Below are positions 41,080 to 52,082 of a stretch of DNA of 64,000 nt, piece after piece. Below the pieces are notes generated by a model. It was not told the DNA's origin and did not search any database. It was given only the letters and a program-made list of their open reading frames with translations. Position 1 is the stretch's first letter. The number at the start of each line of letters is the position of its first letter. The position numbers and the translations under genes were made by a program. This DNA comes from Amycolatopsis dendrobii (GTDB lineage: Bacteria > Actinomycetota > Actinomycetes > Mycobacteriales > Pseudonocardiaceae), in assembly GCF_014145675.1 (NCBI RefSeq), contig NZ_JACGZW010000001.1:620001-684000 (forward strand), written 5' to 3'.

Positions 41080-41376
41080 TCAGCGCTCGGACAGCCGGAG
41101 CCTGATCTGGTGGTTCTGGATGGCATGCCCGATGACCTCGCCCGCGACCGCGGCCCTGACAGCTGGCATCGATGTGTCGCGAGGCATGGTCGTCACCTCG
41201 GCCAGGCCGACCGCATCAGGCGTGCCGTCGATCCGCACGAATACTCCGAATGGCTGCGGTCCGATCACCTTGCCCGTGACGGGCGTCCCGGGCGGCAATG
41301 CCCCGGTTGTCGCCGCCCATGCCTGGCGAGCCCGATCCGCGAGGCCTTGGTCGTCCGGCCAGCGGTACTCGTTCAT
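41080..41376 (-). CDS. Small S1-like RNA-binding domain protein
   Basis: 98 residues. After a 28-residue helical start, PPGTPVTGKVIGPQPFGVFVRIDGTPDAVGLAEVTTMP reads as an S1-type OB fold: G-x-V-x-x-x-x-x-F-G-x-F-V-x-I and a G-L-A-E-V strand. The last part (AGEVIGHAIQNHQIRLRLSER) would be its final strands. Proteins of this size are probably stand-alone RNA-binding proteins; partner unknown. The gene follows the dif-like site by 51 bases and is upstream-adjacent to an SDR gene on the same strand (20 bases). Confidence 0.65.
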   Translation of the reverse strand: MNEYRWPDDQGLADRARQAWAATTGALPPGTPVTGKVIGPQPFGVFVRIDGTPDAVGLAEVTTMPRDTSMPAVRAAVAGEVIGHAIQNHQIRLRLSER

Positions 41377-41395
41377 GAACCGATCATGGCAGCAC

Positions 41396-42106
41396 TCACC
41401 ACGCCAGCGGGCCGTCGATGTCGGTGTAGGTGCCGGTCGGTCCGCTGGTTCCGATCTGGGCCATCCGGACGATGATCTCCGCGCCCTGCTCGACCGACTG
41501 TCCCCCGCGACGTCCGTTGATGTCCGTTCGCGTGTAGCCGGGCTCGACGGCGTTGATGCGAATCCCCGGAAACGCCTTGGCGTACTGCACGGTCACCAGG
41601 TTCACCGCGGCCTTCGACGCCGGGTATGCGACGCCGCGGTACGCGTATTGGTGGGTCGCCGGGTCGGTCATCCTGCCCAGCGATCCGAGCGCGCTGCTGA
41701 CGTTCACCACCACCGGCTCGGACGATCGTTGCAGGAGCGGCAGAAACGCGTGCAGCACCCGCACGACGCCGAAGACGTTGGTATCGAACGTTTCCCGCAT
41801 CAGGTCGGCAGTGGTTTCGGCTGCGTCGACCGATTCCCCGTCGCTCTTCAGTTCGACGGCGATGCCTGCGTTGTTGACGAGGACGTCCAGTCCCCCTTCG
41901 GCCTCGACGGTTTTCGCCGCGGCGAGAACCGATGCTTCGTCGGTGACGTCGAGTTGAACGGTCCGTGCGCCGAGTTCCTCCGCGGCTCGCTGACCGCGGG
42001 CGGCGTCGCGGGCGCCGATGTAGACGGTGTGTCCGGCAGCGGCCAAGCGGCGGGCGGTTTCGTAGCCGAGTCCTTTGGTGGCACCGGTGATGAGCGTTGT
42101 GGTCAT
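41396..42106 (-). CDS. Short-chain dehydrogenase/reductase
   Basis: 236 residues, ATG at 42106. The TLITGATKGLGYETARRLAAAG nucleotide-binding motif, VLVNNAGIA, the catalytic Ser in NVSSALGSLG and Tyr/Lys in YPASKAAVNLVTV (with the preceding YRGVAYPASK giving Y-x-x-x-K) are all present. The residue after the second strand (GARD) points to NADP. The C-terminal substrate-binding part is shortish. It resembles carbonyl reductase-like SDRs; substrate unknown. Confidence 0.88.
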   Translation of the reverse strand: MTTTLITGATKGLGYETARRLAAAGHTVYIGARDAARGQRAAEELGARTVQLDVTDEASVLAAAKTVEAEGGLDVLVNNAGIAVELKSDGESVDAAETTADLMRETFDTNVFGVVRVLHAFLPLLQRSSEPVVVNVSSALGSLGRMTDPATHQYAYRGVAYPASKAAVNLVTVQYAKAFPGIRINAVEPGYTRTDINGRRGGQSVEQGAEIIVRMAQIGTSGPTGTYTDIDGPLAW

Positions 42107-42166
42107 GGCGGCGAACGTATGTGCTGGAGCGCGGACCAGGTCAAGCGTCGGTGGCAGGATGGGTGG

Positions 42167-42760
42167 ATGCCGCTGCCTGAGCCGACGACGCACGACTGGT
42201 GCCGTGATCACGATCCTGAGCACTTGCGGTTGATCCGGGAGAACCCGCAGCGGTACGCGCCGACCGGAATGTGTCATCTGATCCTGGAGGTGCTCGCTTA
42301 CGCCGCGGACGAGGCCGAGGATCGGGGCGCGGGCCGGGCGGTCGTCGAATTTCACCCGGACGGTTCGGTTTCGGTGTCGGACGACGGGCGCGGGACGCAG
42401 ATGGCGGTCGGCGACGACGGGCGGCCGGTGCGGAAGCCGGTGATGGCGACGAAAGACTTCCGGTACTTCGATTCTCCGCCCGCCGCTCCCCTCCCCGATG
42501 GCCATCCGCGGTACGGGATGTCGGTGGTCGCGGCGTTGAGCGAGTGGCTGGTACACACGAACCGGCGGGCCGAGGGCGCGTGGACGCAGCCTTATCGTCA
42601 CGGTGTCCCGGCTGACGAGCTGGTTTCGGTGCCGTCAGACGGGACGACCGGGACGACTGTGCGTTTTCTTCCGGCGGAAGGGCTGGGCGGCGAGGTGTCC
42701 GCGGAGTCGGTGCGGCCGTTGGCCGAACGGTTGAGCGAGGTGCTGGTGGTCGAGGTCTAG
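42167..42760 (+). CDS. GyrB-like GHKL ATPase domain protein, degenerate N-box
   Basis: 197 residues from ATG at 42167. It resembles only the N-terminal ATPase part of DNA gyrase B: NPQRYAPTGMCHLILEVLAYAADEAED, SVSVSDDGRGTQMAV (the DxGxG nucleotide motif), RYGMSVVAALSEWLVHTNRR (the G3 region) and TTGTTVRFLP. The catalytic Glu has a counterpart in ILEV, but the Mg2+-binding Asn of VVDNSIDEA is replaced in VLAYAADEA. Transducer and topoisomerase domains are absent. Possibly a regulatory or scavenged ATP-binding protein that may not hydrolyse ATP. Its stop overlaps the convergent LLM oxidoreductase by four bases. Confidence 0.75.
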   Translation: MPLPEPTTHDWCRDHDPEHLRLIRENPQRYAPTGMCHLILEVLAYAADEAEDRGAGRAVVEFHPDGSVSVSDDGRGTQMAVGDDGRPVRKPVMATKDFRYFDSPPAAPLPDGHPRYGMSVVAALSEWLVHTNRRAEGAWTQPYRHGVPADELVSVPSDGTTGTTVRFLPAEGLGGEVSAESVRPLAERLSEVLVVEV

Positions 42761-43632
42761 TCCACTCCCCTTGGCGGGCCTTGGCTGATGCGGCGCAGGG
42801 TGGGTTCGAGGCGGTCGAGGTCGCTGGTGGTGATGAGCTGCCGTTCGTCCCACCAGGTCGCGCCGGCTTCGGCGAGCGGGGCGATCAGGTCGCGGGCTCG
42901 GGCCGGGTCGGCGGGGGTGGCTCCGCCGACGACGAACTCGAACTTCTCCCCCGCGCCGTGTTTTCGGGCGTAGGACACGACGTCGCGGACGTCTTGCGCG
43001 GCCGGGGCGACGCCGTGGGTGGCGTTTTTGAACAGCGGCGCGATGCCGTCCCAGCGTGCGGCGCGGCGGACTGGCCTGCGGTTGGGCCAGACTGCGGCGA
43101 GCCAGACCGGCGGGCGCGGTTGCTGGACAGTGGCGGGCCGGAGGGTGACGTCGCGGACTTGGTAGTGCTTGCCGTCGTGGTCGACGGGGTTTCCGGACCA
43201 GTAGCGGTCGAGGAGGCGGAGGCTTTCGTCGAGATGTTCGGCGAGGACGACCGGGTCGGTGGGTTCGCCGAAGCTGCCGAACTCGTCCTCGATCGGTCCG
43301 CCCAGGCCGGCGCCGAAGATGACGCGTCCGCCGCTGAGGGCGTCGAGGGTGGCGACCTGGCGGGCGAGGTGTTCGGGGCGGCGGCGGGGCACGGCGGTGA
43401 CCAGCGTGCCGATCTTGAGCGTGGAGGTCGCGAGCGCGGCCGCGGTCAGCAGCATCCAGGGATCGCCGAACGGCTGGCCGCGGCGGATTTCCTTGTCGTG
43501 CACGACGTGGTCCCAGAGGAACAGCGCGTCCCAGCCTTCTTGTTCGGCCGCTGCCGCCACTCTCGCCACGGTCCGGGCGTCGGCGAAGTCGCCGAAGTTC
43601 GGGATGTTGATCGAGAAGCGCATACCGGGCAT
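42757..43632 (-). CDS. LLM class (F420/FMN) flavin-dependent oxidoreductase
   Basis: 291 residues from ATG at 43632 (a second at 43623). A TIM-barrel luciferase-like monooxygenase: FSINIPNFGDFADARTVARVAAAAEQEGWDALFLWDHVV, TLKIGTLVTAVPRRRPEHLARQVATLDALSGGRVIFGAGLG and the DESLRLLDRYWSG helix are typical. The cofactor in actinobacteria is often F420, but FMN cannot be excluded. Substrate unknown. Convergent with the GyrB-like gene; the DMT transporter gene upstream is on the same strand. Confidence 0.87.
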   Translation of the reverse strand: MPGMRFSINIPNFGDFADARTVARVAAAAEQEGWDALFLWDHVVHDKEIRRGQPFGDPWMLLTAAALATSTLKIGTLVTAVPRRRPEHLARQVATLDALSGGRVIFGAGLGGPIEDEFGSFGEPTDPVVLAEHLDESLRLLDRYWSGNPVDHDGKHYQVRDVTLRPATVQQPRPPVWLAAVWPNRRPVRRAARWDGIAPLFKNATHGVAPAAQDVRDVVSYARKHGAGEKFEFVVGGATPADPARARDLIAPLAEAGATWWDERQLITTSDLDRLEPTLRRISQGPPRGVD

Positions 43633-43707
43633 GGTCCCGGCAGCCGAGGCGGCGCGGCAAATGAATTGCCGGATCCGGTCTCGTCGCCGGGCGGCACGCC
43701 GCCGCGG

Positions 43708-44748
43708 TCATCCGGTGCAGGGCCGGACCTGCTGGCGGACTGGGGCCTCGGCTGGCTCTGCTTCCTCCGCGGCGCGGGCCGCGGCATCGTGCTTGGTGCG
43801 GACGACCGTGCTGATCGCGACGAGCGCGACGATCCCTGCCACGCCGGCGAAGGTGAGCGCGGACGGGGTGAGCCGCTGGTCTGGCAGCTGGAGGAAGAAC
43901 GCGAACAGGGGCGAGAGCGTGAGCAGGATCGACGCGGTGATCGGCTCGGTGTGCTTGATGCCGACCTGCAGCAGGTAGAGCGGGGCCGCGACGCCGACGA
44001 CGGCGATCATCAGCGACGGGAGGAATGCTGTTCCCACGGCCGGATGATCGTTGACCGCGACGAGCGTCCAGGTGAGGGCCAGCATCAGGAAGAAGCGCAC
44101 CGCCAGCACCGATTGGGGCTTCAGTCCCGCGTCGCTGAGCCGTTTGGAGTAGATCACGTTCGTCACCGAGCCCAGGCCGGTGAGCAGGGTGAGCGCGATG
44201 CCGATCGCTGTGTCCGCGGTGGACCGTTCGCCTACGGCGCTGTGCCCGGTGAACGATCCCCAGACCAGCATCGCGATCATCACGCCGATGAACAGCGAGA
44301 TGACGACCTCGGTGCGCAGGAGCTTTGTCCCGGGCCGGAGCACGGGGCTGACCAGCACGGTCAGCAACGGACCGAGCGCGAGCCCCACTACGTTCACGAT
44401 CGCCGGTTCCAGGAACTTCAGCGCGTACAGCATCGACAGCCACGTCACTGCGGTCGTCACGTTGATCATCAGCACGTCGTAGCGGTGGTCCCGCAGTGGC
44501 CGGAAGGTCGCCGCCGGGCCACGTCTGAGCATGTCGCCGCCGAGGAAAAACAGGGCGGCGAGGGTGAACGAGATGGCCGCGACCGTCGCCGGGTCCTGCG
44601 CTTGGAGCTGATTGCCCGCGAAGACATCCAGCGCGGCGGTGAGGAACGCGAAGCCGGTCAGCGGTGCGAGCCCCCGCACCAGCCGCGTTCTGGGAGTTTC
44701 GGGCACGGCAGGGTCCCCCGGGCTGGACTGCTTGTCGGATGCGGTCAA
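43708..44748 (-). CDS. EamA/DMT family transporter
   Basis: 346 residues if the TTG at 44748, preceded by AGGA, is used; the open frame reaches a GTG at 44820 that would overlap the divergent TetR promoter. About ten hydrophobic helices in two EamA repeats are visible (FAFLTAALDVFAGNQLQ..., LKFLEPAIVNVVGLALGPLLTVLVSPVL, IGIALTLLTGLGSVTNVIYSK, KHTEPITASILLTLSPLFAFFLQL). Members export amino acids or other metabolites. The tail after helix 10 is charged and alanine-rich. Divergent from a TetR regulator that probably represses it. Confidence 0.78.
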   Translation of the reverse strand: MTASDKQSSPGDPAVPETPRTRLVRGLAPLTGFAFLTAALDVFAGNQLQAQDPATVAAISFTLAALFFLGGDMLRRGPAATFRPLRDHRYDVLMINVTTAVTWLSMLYALKFLEPAIVNVVGLALGPLLTVLVSPVLRPGTKLLRTEVVISLFIGVMIAMLVWGSFTGHSAVGERSTADTAIGIALTLLTGLGSVTNVIYSKRLSDAGLKPQSVLAVRFFLMLALTWTLVAVNDHPAVGTAFLPSLMIAVVGVAAPLYLLQVGIKHTEPITASILLTLSPLFAFFLQLPDQRLTPSALTFAGVAGIVALVAISTVVRTKHDAAARAAEEAEPAEAPVRQQVRPCTG

Positions 44749-44791
44749 GGAAAGTGTCCTGGGCTTGGCAAGCCGATTAGGGAAGCGACCG

Positions 44792-44820
44792 TTGACGCAA
44801 GTTGTGAATCGATGGTTCAC
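44792..44820 (+). promoter_or_regulatory. TetR promoter with dyad operator
   Basis: TTGACG (44792-44797) and, 17 bases on, a weak -10 GTTCAC. The dyad GTGAA (44804-44808), seven bases, TTCAC (44816-44820) overlaps the promoter. The GTG start at 44829 fits a leaderless transcript. Candidate TetR autoregulatory operator shared with the divergent transporter. Confidence 0.5.
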
Positions 44821-44828
44821 TTCTTCCC

Positions 44829-45434
44829 GTGGCCTACCGCAGAACGCCCAAAGTCCAGGAGCGCCTCGACGCGCTCCGGGAGACCATCCTGGACGCCACG
44901 GTGCGGCAGCTCGCCGAGCACGGCTATTCCGGTTGTTCGGTAGCCGCCGTCGCTGAGCGGGCCGGTGTCGCGGTCGGGACGGTGTACCGCCACTTCCCCA
45001 CCAAGGCCGATCTGGTCGTGCGGGTCTTCCGGCAGGTCGTGTCGCGCGAGGTGGAGGCGGTGCGGTCGGCTGCGGCCGGGCCGGTCGACCCGGTGGCGCG
45101 GGTCGTGGCGGTGTTCGAGACGTTCGCGATGCGGGCGTTGAAGGCGCCGCGGCTGGCGTACGCGCTGCTGGCCGAGCCGGTGGACGCGGTGATCGACGCG
45201 GAGCGGCTCGAGTTCCGGCGGGTGTTCCGGGACGTCGTGGCCGAGCACGTCGCCGAGGGCGTGCGGACCGGGGTGTTGCCCGCGCAGGACGCGGCGGTGA
45301 CCGCGGCGGCGTTGGTCGGCGCTGCGGCTGAGGTGTTGATCGGTCCGCTGACCAGCGGCGGGTCGGCGGAGGTCAGCGAGTTGAGCACGTTCGTCGTGCG
45401 GTCACTGGGAGGTTCGGATGCCCGCAACGCATGA
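44829..45434 (+). CDS. TetR family transcriptional regulator
   Basis: 201 residues from GTG at 44829. The HTH reads RETILDATVRQLAEHGYSGCSVAAVAERAGVAVGTVYRHFPTKADLVVRVF, textbook TetR_N. The C-terminal ligand domain is helical with no clear subfamily. It overlaps the AidB-like acyl-CoA dehydrogenase by 17 bases and is likely its operon partner; it is also divergent from the DMT transporter. Confidence 0.9.
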   Translation: MAYRRTPKVQERLDALRETILDATVRQLAEHGYSGCSVAAVAERAGVAVGTVYRHFPTKADLVVRVFRQVVSREVEAVRSAAAGPVDPVARVVAVFETFAMRALKAPRLAYALLAEPVDAVIDAERLEFRRVFRDVVAEHVAEGVRTGVLPAQDAAVTAAALVGAAAEVLIGPLTSGGSAEVSELSTFVVRSLGGSDARNA

Positions 45435-47034
45435 GGTCGTCAATCAGGTTCCGCCGCTGGAGCACGACGTCGCGGCCGATCCGGCGCTGGCGGAGGCGGT
45501 CGGGCGCACCGACGCGACGTGGGTCGGCGACGAGTTGCACGAGCTGGGGCGGCTGGCCGGCAGCGAGCAGGTGCAGGAATGGAGCAGGCTGGTCAACGAG
45601 AACGAGCCGGTGCTGCGCACGCACGACCGGTTCGGGCACCGGATCGACGAGGTCGAGTTCCATCCGCATTGGCACGACCTGATGAACGTCGCGGTGTCGC
45701 ACGGGTTGCAGGCCGCGCCGTGGCGGGACGAGCGGCCGGGGGCGCATGCGGCGCGGGCGGCGAAGTTCTATGTGTGGAGCCAGTCCGAGGCCGGGCACAC
45801 CTGCCCGATCTCGATGACGTACGCGGCGGTTCCGGCGTTGCGCGCGAATTCTGAGCTGACCGAGAAGTACGAGCCGCTGCTGGCGTCGACCGAGTACGAC
45901 TTCGGGTTGCGCGAGCCGGGCGCGAAGCGCGGGCTGATCGCGGGCATGTCGATGACCGAGAAGCAGGGCGGTTCGGACGTCCGCGCCAACACCACCGCGG
46001 CGCGGCCCGCCGGCGACGGCACTTACCGGCTGGTCGGGCACAAGTGGTTCACCAGCGCGCCGATGTCGGACATGTTCCTCACGCTCGCGCAGGCGCCCGG
46101 CGGGCTGTCCTGCTTCCTGCTCCCCCGGGTGCTCCCGGACGGCAGCCGGAACCCGATCCGGTTGCAGCGCTTGAAGGACAAGCTCGGCAACCGGTCGAAC
46201 GCGTCGTCGGAGATCGAGTACGACGACGCGGTGGGCTGGCTCGTCGGCGAGGAGGGCCGCGGGGTCCGGACGATCATCGAGATGGTCAACAACACCCGGC
46301 TCGACTGCGCGCTCGGCAGTTCGTCGGGGATGCGGCTGGGCGCGGTCCGCGCGGTGCACCACGCGACGCATCGGTACGCGTTCGGCAAGGCGCTCGTGGA
46401 CCAGCCGCTGATGGCGAATGTGCTGGCGGACCTGGTGCTCGAGGCGGAAGCTGCGGTGGCGGCGTCGATGCGGCTGGCGGCCGCGGGCGACCGGCGCGAC
46501 GACGAGCAGGAGCAGGCGTTCCGCCGTCTCGGGCTCGCGGTGACCAAGTACTGGGTCTGCAAGCGGGCTCCGATGCACGCGGCCGAGGCGCTGGAGTGCT
46601 TTGGCGGCAACGGGTATGTCGAGGAATCGGGCATGCCGCGGCTGTACCGGGAAGCGCCGCTGATGTCGATCTGGGAGGGGTCGGGCAACGTCGCGGCGCT
46701 CGACGCGTTGCGCGCGATGGGGCGGCAGCCGGAATCGGTGGCCGCGTTCTTCGCAGAGGTCGGCCAGGCCGCGGGCGGGGACGCGCGGCTCGACGACGCG
46801 GTCGACCGGCTCAAGAAGGATCTGTCCGATGTGGACGATCTGGAGTTCAGGGCGCGGCGGGTGGTCGAGTCGATGGCGTTGGTGCTGCAGGGTTCGCTGC
46901 TGGTGCGGCACGCGCCGCGCGCGGTGGCGGACGCGTTCTGCGGCACGCGGTTCGGCGGCGACTGGGGCCTGGCTTTCGGTACTTTGCCCGCTGGAACCGA
47001 CACTTCCGCGATCATCGCCCGCGCCCGCGTCTAG
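45418..47034 (+). CDS. AidB-like acyl-CoA dehydrogenase
   Basis: 538 residues, about 150 longer than beta-oxidation dehydrogenases, as in the AidB/DNA-alkylation-response group. Landmarks: an N-terminal extension (QVPPLEHDVAADPALAEAV), GMSMTEKQGGSDVRANTT, LVGHKWFTSAPMSDMFLTLAQ, FLLPRVLPDGSRNPIRLQRLKDKLG and the C-terminal ECFGGNGYVEESGMPRLYREAPLMSIWEGSGNV with the catalytic-position Glu in the WEGS motif. E. coli AidB binds DNA and has weak isovaleryl-CoA dehydrogenase activity; many actinobacterial copies probably act on branched acyl-CoA. Transcribed with the overlapping TetR gene. Confidence 0.88.
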   Translation: MPATHEVVNQVPPLEHDVAADPALAEAVGRTDATWVGDELHELGRLAGSEQVQEWSRLVNENEPVLRTHDRFGHRIDEVEFHPHWHDLMNVAVSHGLQAAPWRDERPGAHAARAAKFYVWSQSEAGHTCPISMTYAAVPALRANSELTEKYEPLLASTEYDFGLREPGAKRGLIAGMSMTEKQGGSDVRANTTAARPAGDGTYRLVGHKWFTSAPMSDMFLTLAQAPGGLSCFLLPRVLPDGSRNPIRLQRLKDKLGNRSNASSEIEYDDAVGWLVGEEGRGVRTIIEMVNNTRLDCALGSSSGMRLGAVRAVHHATHRYAFGKALVDQPLMANVLADLVLEAEAAVAASMRLAAAGDRRDDEQEQAFRRLGLAVTKYWVCKRAPMHAAEALECFGGNGYVEESGMPRLYREAPLMSIWEGSGNVAALDALRAMGRQPESVAAFFAEVGQAAGGDARLDDAVDRLKKDLSDVDDLEFRARRVVESMALVLQGSLLVRHAPRAVADAFCGTRFGGDWGLAFGTLPAGTDTSAIIARARV

Positions 47035-47086
47035 TCCGCGCGTTTCGCCGGACAGGGCGCGGCGGCGGGCGCTACTGTCCCTGCCC

Positions 47087-49335
<2,249 letters not shown>

Positions 49336-49351
49336 GGTCGTAGCGGGGGCG

Positions 49352-49395
49352 GAGCGGGTTTCCCGGCTTCGCTGGGGGTGCCGGGAAACCCGCTC
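49352..49395. terminator. Hairpin between rox and the convergent cutinase-like gene
   Basis: GAGCGGGTTTCCCGGC (49352-49367) and its exact complement (49380-49395) with a 12-base loop, between the two convergent stops. Serves both genes. Confidence 0.85.
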
Positions 49396-49401
49396 GGGCG
49401 G

Positions 49402-50178
49402 TCAGGGATGCACCGGACCGCCCCAGCAGTCCTGCTTGCCCAGCCGCACGGACGTGTTGGTGTAGACGCCGTCGGCGATCGTGTCGCCCATGATCGACCG
49501 CTGGTCCGTCGGGCGCGGCCACTGGTAGCACCAGTGCTGGGCGAAGTAGCCGCCCGCCGCCTGGATCGGGTCGAAGTCGCAGATGCCGTCGGTCTGGATG
49601 CAGTAGCGGATGGACCGGACGCCGTTGAAGTCCGGTCGGCCCGCGCCGAACGACACGTAGCCGCCGAACGGCGAGGGCAGGCCGGTGCCCGGCGGGAGCG
49701 TCGCGCTGATCCCGGTCCCGGCCGGGCCGGGCGGCTGCATCGGGTCGGCGAACAGCTTGGCGCTGAACCTGGTCTTGTCGACGCCGAGCTGGTCGTCGGC
49801 GATGTCGTTGAGGACCATGTTCGCGACGATCGCGCCCTGGGAGTATCCGACGACGGTGAACTCGGCGTTCGGGTTCTCGTGGTAGGCGTCCTGGACGACC
49901 TGGCGGCCGCGGTCGTGTCCGATCGCGACGCTCTGGTCCATCGGGGTCTGGTCGCAGTTGGGCGCGCCGGCGGCTCCGGCGGGATAGTCCACGACCCGCG
50001 CGATGCCGCCTCGCAGCCACTCCGGACGGTAGACCGACGCCTTCCCGTCGCAGGTGCCGCCGATCAGGATGTAGTAGTGCGCGTCGTCGGCATGCGCCGG
50101 TGCGGCGCTGGCGAATCCCGCGCCGAGCGTGGCGACGACGGCGCCGGTCAGCGCGATCCTCCTGGCTTTCTTCCCCAT
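49402..50178 (-). CDS. Secreted cutinase/PE-PPE-like serine hydrolase
   Basis: 258 residues from ATG at 50178 with GGAGGGG upstream. Signal peptide MGKKARRIALTGAVVATLG with the cleavage site after APAHA (about residue 30). The body is an alpha/beta hydrolase with nucleophile elbow EFTVVGYSQGAIVANMVL (Gly-Tyr-Ser-Gln-Gly), preceded by QSVAIGHDRGRQVVQDAYHENP; cysteines in GGTCDGKAS, GAPNCDQTP, RYCIQTDGICDF and DCWGG suggest disulfides. The family (cutinases, PE-PPE esterases) hydrolyses lipid or polymer esters outside the cell. No envelope-gene neighbours. Confidence 0.85.
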   Translation of the reverse strand: MGKKARRIALTGAVVATLGAGFASAAPAHADDAHYYILIGGTCDGKASVYRPEWLRGGIARVVDYPAGAAGAPNCDQTPMDQSVAIGHDRGRQVVQDAYHENPNAEFTVVGYSQGAIVANMVLNDIADDQLGVDKTRFSAKLFADPMQPPGPAGTGISATLPPGTGLPSPFGGYVSFGAGRPDFNGVRSIRYCIQTDGICDFDPIQAAGGYFAQHWCYQWPRPTDQRSIMGDTIADGVYTNTSVRLGKQDCWGGPVHP

Positions 50179-50358
50179 CGGGTCCCCTCCGCGTCGAATG
50201 GTCAGCACGTTACTGAACGCGTCCGGAAAGCTACGGAGAAGCCATGAAATCCTGCTGAAAGCATGATCGCCGCCAGGCCGGTGCGTCCGCCGATGCCGCT
50301 GGTCAGGCGGCATCGGCGCCGAATCCGGGTCCACCGGATCGGGTGACCCGCGGCGAGG

Positions 50359-51294
50359 TCAGGCCGGGTTTCTCCCCCGACGTGTGCGCCGGGCAGGGGG
50401 AACGTCGTGCAGGGGCGGTCCGGCGACGACGGTGTTGTGGACGGTGCCGATCCCTTGCACGGTCATGCGGACGGTGTCGCCGACGCGCAGGGGCGGCGGT
50501 TGCCGCTCGCCGTGCCATCCCCACAGTTCGGCCAGGCAGCCGCTGCCGCAGGTTCCGGAGCCGAGTACGTCGCCGGGCCGGACCCACGCGCCGCGGCTGG
50601 CGTAGGCGATCAGTTCGGCGAAGGTCCAGGCCATGTTGGCGAGCGTGTCGCCGCCGATGGGGGTGTCGTTGACGAAGACCTCCATGGCGAGGTCGTACCG
50701 GCCGCCGCTTTCGCCGTCGGCCAGTTCGTCCGGGGTGACCAGCACGGGGCCGAGGGTGGTGGCGGTGTCCTTGCCCTTGGCCGGTCCGAGCCCGACGCGC
50801 ATTTCGCGGCTCTGCAGATCGCGGGCCGACCAGTCGTTGAGGATGGTGAACCCGGCGATGTGGTCCGCGGCCTCGGCGACGGACAGGTTGAAGCCCGCTT
50901 TGCCGATCACAGCCGCGACTTCGAGTTCGAAGTCCAGCACTTCGCACCCGGGCGGCATCGGGACCGGGGAGCCGGAGCCGATCGCCGCGTGCGGGTTGGT
51001 GAAGTAGAAGGCGGGGGCTTCGTACCAGGCGTCCGGGACCTCGCTGTTTCCGGTGATCGCGCGCAGCGAGCCTGCCGTGTGCTGTTCGAAGGCGATGAAG
51101 TCGCGGATGCTGGCGACCGGCACCGGGACGCCGATCGATGCGGTTTCGTCCCAGACCGACTCGCTCGCCGCCGCGGCATCCCCGGCGGCGAGCACCTCGA
51201 AGACGTCCGCAGTCTCGGGAAGCAGCCCGATGCGGTCGCCGTCGACAACGCCGTACCGGCGCACCCCGTCGACGTGCACGGAACCGATTCTCAT
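50359..51294 (-). CDS. Fumarylacetoacetate hydrolase (FAH) family protein
   Basis: 311 residues, ATG at 51294 overlapping the upstream cyclase stop. FAH-fold metal ligands are recognisable: FELEVAAVIGKAGFNLSVAEAADHIAGFTILNDWSARDLQ with the E-x-E and Asp, plus KGKDTATTLGPVLVTPDEL and DVLGSGTCGSGCL. The length fits 2-hydroxyacid/acylpyruvate hydrolases or decarboxylases using Mg2+. In operon with a cyclase-family metal hydrolase and a CocE-type esterase, pointing to catabolism of an ester/amide through ring-opened intermediates. The product is not predictable. Confidence 0.9.
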   Translation of the reverse strand: MRIGSVHVDGVRRYGVVDGDRIGLLPETADVFEVLAAGDAAAASESVWDETASIGVPVPVASIRDFIAFEQHTAGSLRAITGNSEVPDAWYEAPAFYFTNPHAAIGSGSPVPMPPGCEVLDFELEVAAVIGKAGFNLSVAEAADHIAGFTILNDWSARDLQSREMRVGLGPAKGKDTATTLGPVLVTPDELADGESGGRYDLAMEVFVNDTPIGGDTLANMAWTFAELIAYASRGAWVRPGDVLGSGTCGSGCLAELWGWHGERQPPPLRVGDTVRMTVQGIGTVHNTVVAGPPLHDVPPARRTRRGRNPA

Positions 51295-52073
51295 GCCGCC
51301 TCCTCGTCGAAGATCGCCACCGCGCGGGTCCAGCCCGCCGAGGCCGCGTGGATCTTGACCGGGAAGCAGGCGATCTGGAATCCGGTGGCCGGGAGGCTTT
51401 CCAGGTTGTGCAGCTTTTCGAGGTGGCAGTAGCCGATCTCGCGGCCGGCCCGGTGGCCTTCCCAGATGATCGAGGGGTCGTGGTCGCGGGCGTAGCGCTC
51501 GGCGGTGTAGCGGAACGGGGCGTCCCAGCTCCAGGCGTCGGTTCCGGTCACCCGCACCCCTTGTTCGAGCAGGTGCAGCGTGGCGGCGCGGCCGACTCCG
51601 CAGCCGGAAGCGACGTAGTCGTCCTGGCCGTAGCGGGTCCCGGCCCGGGTGTTGACCACCACGATGTCGAGCGGGCGCAGCCGGTGGCCGATCCGGCCCA
51701 GTTCGGCGTCGATGTCGGCGGGCGTGACGACGTGGCCGTCGGGCAGGTGCCGGAAGTCCAGCTTGACTCCCTCCTGGAAGCACCAGTGCAGCGGCACCTC
51801 GTCGATCGTCATCGCCCGGCGGCCTCCGTCCATAGTGGACGCGTAGTGGTACGGGGCGTCGAGATGGGTGCCGGTGTGGGTGGTGGCCTCGATCCGCTCG
51901 ATCGCCCAGCCTTCGCCGTCGGGCAGGTCCGCGGCCGTCGCGCCCGGGAAGAAGGCGAGCAGGTCCGGGACCGACTCCTGGTGGTCGACGTAGGTGATCG
52001 AGGGCCGGTGGCCGGGCGGGTCGGACGCGATCCCGCCCCGCAGCGGAACCGAGATGTCCACGAGCTGTCGCAT
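51291..52073 (-). CDS. Cyclase family protein (kynurenine formamidase-like)
   Basis: 260 residues. The metal-binding motif HTGTHLDAPYHY (H-x-G-T-H-x-D) is intact, with DISVPLRGG at the start and VNTRAGTRYGQDDYVASG and TGTDAWSWDAP later. The family comprises metal-dependent formamidases, isatin hydrolases and related enzymes. It lies nine bases behind the CocE-like gene and overlaps the FAH-family gene by four bases, so the three form one operon expressed from the TetR-controlled promoter at 53.6 kb. Confidence 0.9.
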   Translation of the reverse strand: MRQLVDISVPLRGGIASDPPGHRPSITYVDHQESVPDLLAFFPGATAADLPDGEGWAIERIEATTHTGTHLDAPYHYASTMDGGRRAMTIDEVPLHWCFQEGVKLDFRHLPDGHVVTPADIDAELGRIGHRLRPLDIVVVNTRAGTRYGQDDYVASGCGVGRAATLHLLEQGVRVTGTDAWSWDAPFRYTAERYARDHDPSIIWEGHRAGREIGYCHLEKLHNLESLPATGFQIACFPVKIHAASAGWTRAVAIFDEEAA

Positions 52074-52082
52074 GGCGGTTCC

